From Rosa chinensis (Eukaryota > Streptophyta > Magnoliopsida > Rosales > Rosaceae): 64,000 nt of DNA. Positions within the stretch are counted from its first letter, which is position 1. Every line of letters starts with the position of its first letter. The notes below the pieces were generated by a model. It ran no database searches. It worked only from the letters and a program-made list of their open reading frames with translations, and was not told the DNA's origin. Positions 59,571 through 64,000 of the stretch are shown here, in pieces. A program made the position numbers and the translations under genes. The stretch lies in contig NC_037094.1 in the NCBI RefSeq assembly GCF_002994745.2, positions 67,022,319 to 67,086,318 on the forward strand, written 5' to 3'.

Positions 59571-60320
59571 CATAGGCTTGTTCTAAATACTGAAAGCAGA
59601 AAACTTTTTTATCCTTATGACATGTAAATAACAAGTTTTCTGCGTTATTGTGGTATGTATGTATACCCAAAACAACCGTGTTAAGATTGAAGGTTCAATT
59701 ATTTCTGTAGTATGAATGATATTGAAAGAGACAAGACTAATTTGGCAAGGCAAATTACACCTCCTGTTATTTGGGGGCCTCTGAATCTATGCACATCAAA
59801 CTTGTCTTCAGTGGTTAAGTTAGACATGCATCTGCTAGCTTTTAATTATGGTTGCAGTGCATCTCTCCCCAGCAAATCAGCAAGCTTATCTAAAACTATG
59901 AACGTTGCTCACTTGCTCACATCATTGAGAGGTCAATGTAGCTGCGTATGGCATGGCAAATTTGGGGCATGGCAATCAGGCAGCTTCTCTGAGTCATTTC
60001 GACCATTCTTACTCATTCTGTTTTCTATTTTATCATTTTATGGCAAGGTTGTTGTAGTAGGGGTTACCGTTCGTAATTAATCTAGTTTTCTCCAATAAAA
60101 ATACAGCAAGCCAAGGTCTCATGCAAAAGTATTAGCTAAAATTTACCTGGACAGCAAAAGAAAGGGAGGCCAGCCCCGGTAGGAGTCTCATCGGCGTAAC
60201 CAAACTTGCTTCCCACCGAAGGCCAGGAGCTGGCTATTCTCTCTTACTATTTGTGACGAGTCGTGCCTTTTCAAAAATGCTAGCCCAAATTGTTTTTAAA
60301 TTGCTAGACTTATTACATTT
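59571..60320 (+). other. 3' flank of the second GRAS gene
   Basis: This sequence is homologous to the displaced flanks of copy 1 (19394-20150 and 34543-34778). It probably includes the 3' untranslated region. The 122-codon frame at 59712-60080 is not kept in copy 1, so I do not call it a gene. Confidence 0.6.
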
Positions 60321-60534
60321 TGTTAAAGTAAAATGACAATTGGAATTGGTCTACTCATTTCATTTCATAGTCCCTTTATATAGGGATAGAATTACAACGG
60401 AAATATCGATTACATTAATGATACTAAATGTTGATTGATCCGTAATTGCGCTGATTGATGGTAATCACTGATTCATTGATTCCCTCTTCGTCATTTGCTT
60501 TGACTACGGCACACAATATGTTTTTCCTTTAACA
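60321..60534 (-). repeat. 3' LTR of copia C5
   Basis: On the minus strand it starts TGTTAAAGGAAAAAC and ends CATTTTACTTTAACA, 214 bp. It is related to but clearly diverged from the C1 and C6 LTRs. Confidence 0.7.
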
Positions 60535-60738
60535 CTCCCCCTTGTACCAAGTCAAAGACAAAATGGTGCATGAGTTGTTGCCTCACTAAAAACCTTGCCA
60601 AGTAACAATAAAAACCCTGTGGGACAAAAAATACTCCTTGGTCGAAGGAAAAGAGCACAACGTACCTTTTACATTTGAGGATGACGTGTGTGTTAGACTC
60701 CCCCTGACGTCTACACCTCCCCCTGATACTTTCATTAA

Positions 60739-62410
60739 TCAAGGAAGTTTGGAAAGACTTCGCATTCCTATGTTTTTCACATGTTTCTCAAATGTGGCCT
60801 TGGGCAATGATTTGGTGAACAAATCTGCCACATTCTCCTCAGACCTTACTTGATTCACTTGAATCTTGAAGAGAGTCTGTTGTTGCTGATTGTAGAACAA
60901 CTTTGGCGATATGTGTTTTGTGTTATCACCCTTAATATGACCTAGCTTCATTTGTTCGATGCATGCTGCATTGTGTTCATAAATGCAAGTAGGCTCTTCA
61001 GTGGTAGAACTCAAACCACTAGTCCCTCGAATATGTGCAATGATAGTTCTTAATCATACACACTCACGAACCGCCTCATGTAGAACACCGATCTCTGAGT
61101 GGTTCGAGGAGGTAGCCACAAGGGTTTGCTTGGTTGATCTCCAAGATATCACCGTGTTCCCATTGGTAAATACATAACCAGTTTGGGAACGATCTTTATG
61201 TGGGTCAGAGACGTATCCAGCATCAGCAAAACCGACCAAAACGTCATTTAGTGTTTTAGTGTAGTGAGTGGCGGTTTCACCATCAACATTTCCTTTAGGG
61301 ATTGCAGTTTCATCTGCGGTCCCTCTTGTCTCTCTGTAGGGAAAGAACAGTCCCAAGTCAATGGTTCCTTTTAGGTATCGAAAAATGTTCTTGATACCAT
61401 TCTAGTGACGCTGCGTTGGTGTTGAGCTAAATCTAGCTAACAAGTTCACTGAGAATGCAATGTCTGGTCGAGTACATTGGGCTAAGTACAATAATGCGCC
61501 TATTGCACTTAGATAGGGAATTTCAGCTCCCAACACCTCTTCGTCATCTTCCTTTGGACTAAATGGATCTTTCTTTGCATCCAATCTTCGACCGATCATG
61601 GGAGTGCTAGCAGGATGCGCTTTGTCCATGTTAAATTGCCTGACTTTTGGACATACGTAGACTGGTGGATTAGTATTCCACAAACTCGGTGTTCTAGTTC
61701 AAGGCCTAGATAGAATCGAGTTTTCCCAAGATGCTTCATCTCAAATTCGGATTTCAAGTAGATCACGGTTTCTCTTATTTCATCAAGAGTACCTATTATG
61801 TTCATATCATCGACATATACAGCTACAATTGCAAATCCGGAACTTGTTTTCTTTATGAATACGCAGGGGCATACTTCATCGTTCTTATATCCCTTCCCAA
61901 TCAAGTAGTCACTTAGACGGGTATACCACATCCGCCCCGATTGTTTCATTCCGTAAAGTGAGCGTTTCAACTTAATTGCAAACGCACTCCGTGGTTTAGA
62001 GTCACTTGACTTGGGTAATGTAAGGCCATCAGGCACTTTCATATATATCTCTGAATCTAGATCCTATAGAGATATGTACATAGTAACCACATCCATCAAC
62101 TGCATTTCCAGTCCTTCAGAAATTACTAAGCTAACTAAGTAGCGGAATGTTATAACGTCCATTATGGGAGAGTATGTCTCCTCGTAGTCAATTCCAGGGC
62201 GTTGTGAGAAACCTTGCGCCACAAGGCGAGCCTTGTAATTCCAGGACTTCATTCTTCTCATTATGCTTTCTAACAAAGACCCATTTATGTCCTACAGGCT
62301 TTACACTTGGTGGGGTTAGCACTACTGGACCAAATACCTGTCTCTTTGTTAGAGAATCTAATTCTACCTGGATTGATTCTTTCCATTTAGGCCAATCTGC
62401 TCTTTATTGA
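60739..62410 (-). pseudogene. Copia C5 reverse transcriptase and RNase H (broken)
   Basis: Reverse transcriptase motifs in order are [11 protein letters not shown] (near 62230), LKRSLYGMKQSGRMWY and VAVYVDDMNIIGT (near 61810). RNase H follows with GFADAGYVSD and TLVATSSNHSE, and the tail has VRSEENVADLFTKSLP. Stops at 61402-61404 (TAG) and 61054-61056 (TGA) each replace an expected Trp, and frameshifts occur near 62070 and 61620. The copy is inactive. Confidence 0.85.
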
Positions 62411-62948
62411 CATTTTACAACAGAGCGTGGTTCGATATCATCGTGCTCTATGATTCCTTGAGCAACAGTATATATCATCAATGTGTATGGAAGATCTTTC
62501 TATCAACTCATACGCACTCTCATAATCCTTTTAGATTTCTTTGTTCTCTGGAATTATTTTAAACATCGGAGCGTCCTCAGTATTGATTCATGGACATAAC
62601 TATAATCAGAGACAATCTCATGAGAGGGATTCTATACATTGATGATTGGTTTGTGCCTTACTCGCCCTCTTCTTCCTTGGGTGAGTGTCAATCGAACCAA
62701 GTGGCCTCCCCCTCTTCCTTTGGGGAGCCACGGCCTCAACCACACTTCCACTAAGTGTGGTTGCAGTGCCTCTATCTATAGCACCGTGCCCCTTTTTGGG
62801 GACTTCTAACCTTGCAGGCATATTTGCAGCTGGTATATGTGATCTCGTCACTTTTGCGATATCAGTAAACGCATCAGGCATCGATTCTGCTACGTTCTGA
62901 AGATTGATTATTCTTTTCACTTCATTTTCACTTTGTGAAGTGCGGGGA
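62411..62948 (-). pseudogene. Copia C5 linker between integrase and reverse transcriptase
   Basis: A Pro/Arg/Lys-rich frame (62920-62618, with KRGRPLGSIDTHPRKKR) lies in the place of the usual low-complexity linker. The stretch 62411-62617 is degraded. Confidence 0.6.
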
Positions 62949-63905
62949 TCAAAATGAGATAGAGTGGGGACAAACCACTACAGGAATATCTCCCCCTAAC
63001 GACGGGAAGACTGTCTCATCAAAGTGACAATCCGCAAATCTAGCGGTAAAGAAATCGCCTGTCAAGGGTTCCAAATAGAGGATAATTGTTGGGGATTCGT
63101 ATCCAACATAAATACTTAATCGTCTCTGAGGACCCATTTTAGTGCGCCGTGGGGGCGCAATAGGCATATATACTGCGCAACCAAATATGCCTAAGTGTGA
63201 AATGTCAGGCTCATATCCAGTTACCAACTGGTACACAGAAAATGGTTGGCTAGCAGTGGGTCTGAAACGAATGAGTAAAGCTGTGTGCAATATTACATAA
63301 CCCCATACAGATATAGGCAGGTTGGTGCGCATAACCAATGCCCTAACCACCATCTGTAGCCTTTTGATGGTGGCTTCTGTGAGACCATTTTGTGTATGTA
63401 CATGGGGTACAGGATGCTCTACATCGATCCCGATAGACATGCAATAATCATCAAATGCTTTTGATGTAAACTCTCCAGCTTTATCAAGCCTTATAGACTT
63501 GATAGGGTGATCAGGGTGGTGAGCCCTTAAACGTATAATCTGTGCTAGGAGTTTTGTAAATGCAGCATTTCTTGTGGACAATAAAACGACATGTGACCAA
63601 ATTGTCGAAGCATCCACCAGAACCATAAAGTACTTGAATGGTCCGCATTCTGGATGGATAGATCCACGGATATCTCTTTGTATCCTTTGTAAGAATGGAA
63701 TGTTTTGTTTTGTATCTTTAGCATAGGAAGGTCTCAATCCTATTTTTGCTAAAGAGCAGGCTTTGTAAAACGAGTGATGTGCCTTTGAAATAGTCAATGA
63801 GGCATAATGAGAGGGAGGTAGTGCTTCTGGTACTTCAGAAGGCAATGGTTGCATTTGAGCAGTACTAAGACCGACACTTTGCAGTGTGGCGGACTTTTCT
63901 CCCAT
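62949..63905 (-). pseudogene. Copia C5 integrase region
   Basis: An open frame of 318 residues covers the integrase core: MVLVDASTIWSHV with the first Asp, KSIRLDKAGEF with the second, and HTQNGLTEATIKRL with the Glu. All three catalytic acidic residues are present. It ends in the FPSLGGD segment common to this copia group. Part of the polyprotein lies upstream of 63905, so this is a fragment of a larger broken frame and not a separate gene. Confidence 0.8.
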
Positions 63906-64000
63906 TTAATTTTTCACTCGAAAGAAGGGATGTCCGTATGAGTTCTTTAAAATAAGATCATCATGTCACGACCGGGGTGTCCTAGGCAGTCATGCCAAAG

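Larger units (their letters stand above)
60321..64000 (-). mobile_element. Copia element C5, 5' part beyond the window
   Basis: The 3' LTR is 60321-60534; the adjoining inverted polypurine tract is ctccccctt (60535-60543). The pol order on the minus strand is integrase, reverse transcriptase, RNase H, LTR. It is of the same group as C1, C2 and C6. The 5' LTR and gag are outside the window. Confidence 0.85.

Noticed and set aside
59712..60080. A 122-residue frame after the second GRAS gene
   Set aside because: The homologous flank of copy 1 (19855-20150) does not keep it open, so it is probably non-coding.

Overview
The window is plant nuclear DNA from a eudicot: AT-rich, with plant-type Ty1/copia elements, an L1-type LINE, CACTA, hAT, Mutator-like (MULE) and PIF/Harbinger-like DNA transposons, and two GRAS transcription-factor genes. 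A rosid, perhaps Rosaceae, would fit the general look, but nothing here proves the family.

Host genes. (1) 1265-2140, plus: a multi-pass membrane protein of a plant family I cannot name, interrupted by one in-frame TGA. (2) 11918-13885 and 57609-59570, plus: two intact, closely related GRAS genes (655 and 653 residues). They are tandem duplicates: the predicted 5'-UTR intron upstream and several hundred bases downstream are duplicated too.

Layout. 1-2438: a possible A-tailed retroposon, then the membrane-protein gene. 2444-3335: solo LTR. 3742-3974: 31-bp minisatellite. 4440-8977: an A-tailed retroposon with a 16-bp target-site duplication (TSD), filled by a hAT element (5334-7408) and a MULE (7598-8941) that carries a fragment of an LEA_2/NDR1-HIN1-like gene. 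9511-10945: a sister MULE. 11081-13930: first GRAS gene. 13931-19393: a copia element in that gene's 3' flank, its 5' LTR split by a LINE (14136-18415). 19399-20182: displaced 3' flank. 20186-33325: a Harbinger-like element containing copia C2 (20311-32616), which contains copia C3 (23448-32045), which contains a hAT carrying a Rossmann-fold gene fragment (24630-26545) and a small MITE (28990-29324). 33370-34533: a third MULE. 34779-56375: remains of copia C6, split by a 20-kb CACTA element (35451-55455) and a solo LTR (55846-56320). The CACTA holds a young SIRE-like copia (38036-46930) and a second CACTA (47925-55071), itself holding a hAT (51225-52041) and a long-TIR MULE (52941-54430). 56705-60320: second GRAS unit. 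60321 to the end: copia C5 on the minus strand, running out of the window.

How it fits together. Boundaries rest mainly on TSDs and terminal repeats read directly. Removing the insertions leaves only about 2.3 kb between the GRAS stop and the next GRAS start, so the 43.7-kb gap is almost wholly accumulated transposons, up to four levels deep. Many premature stops in the elements, and the one in the membrane-protein gene, are single C-to-T or G-to-A changes at expected Gln, Trp or Arg codons, as cytosine deamination would produce. I saw no tRNA or rRNA gene and no CRISPR array, and recognise no new defence or regulatory system; the novelty is in the nested structure, the captured gene fragments and the MULE group.
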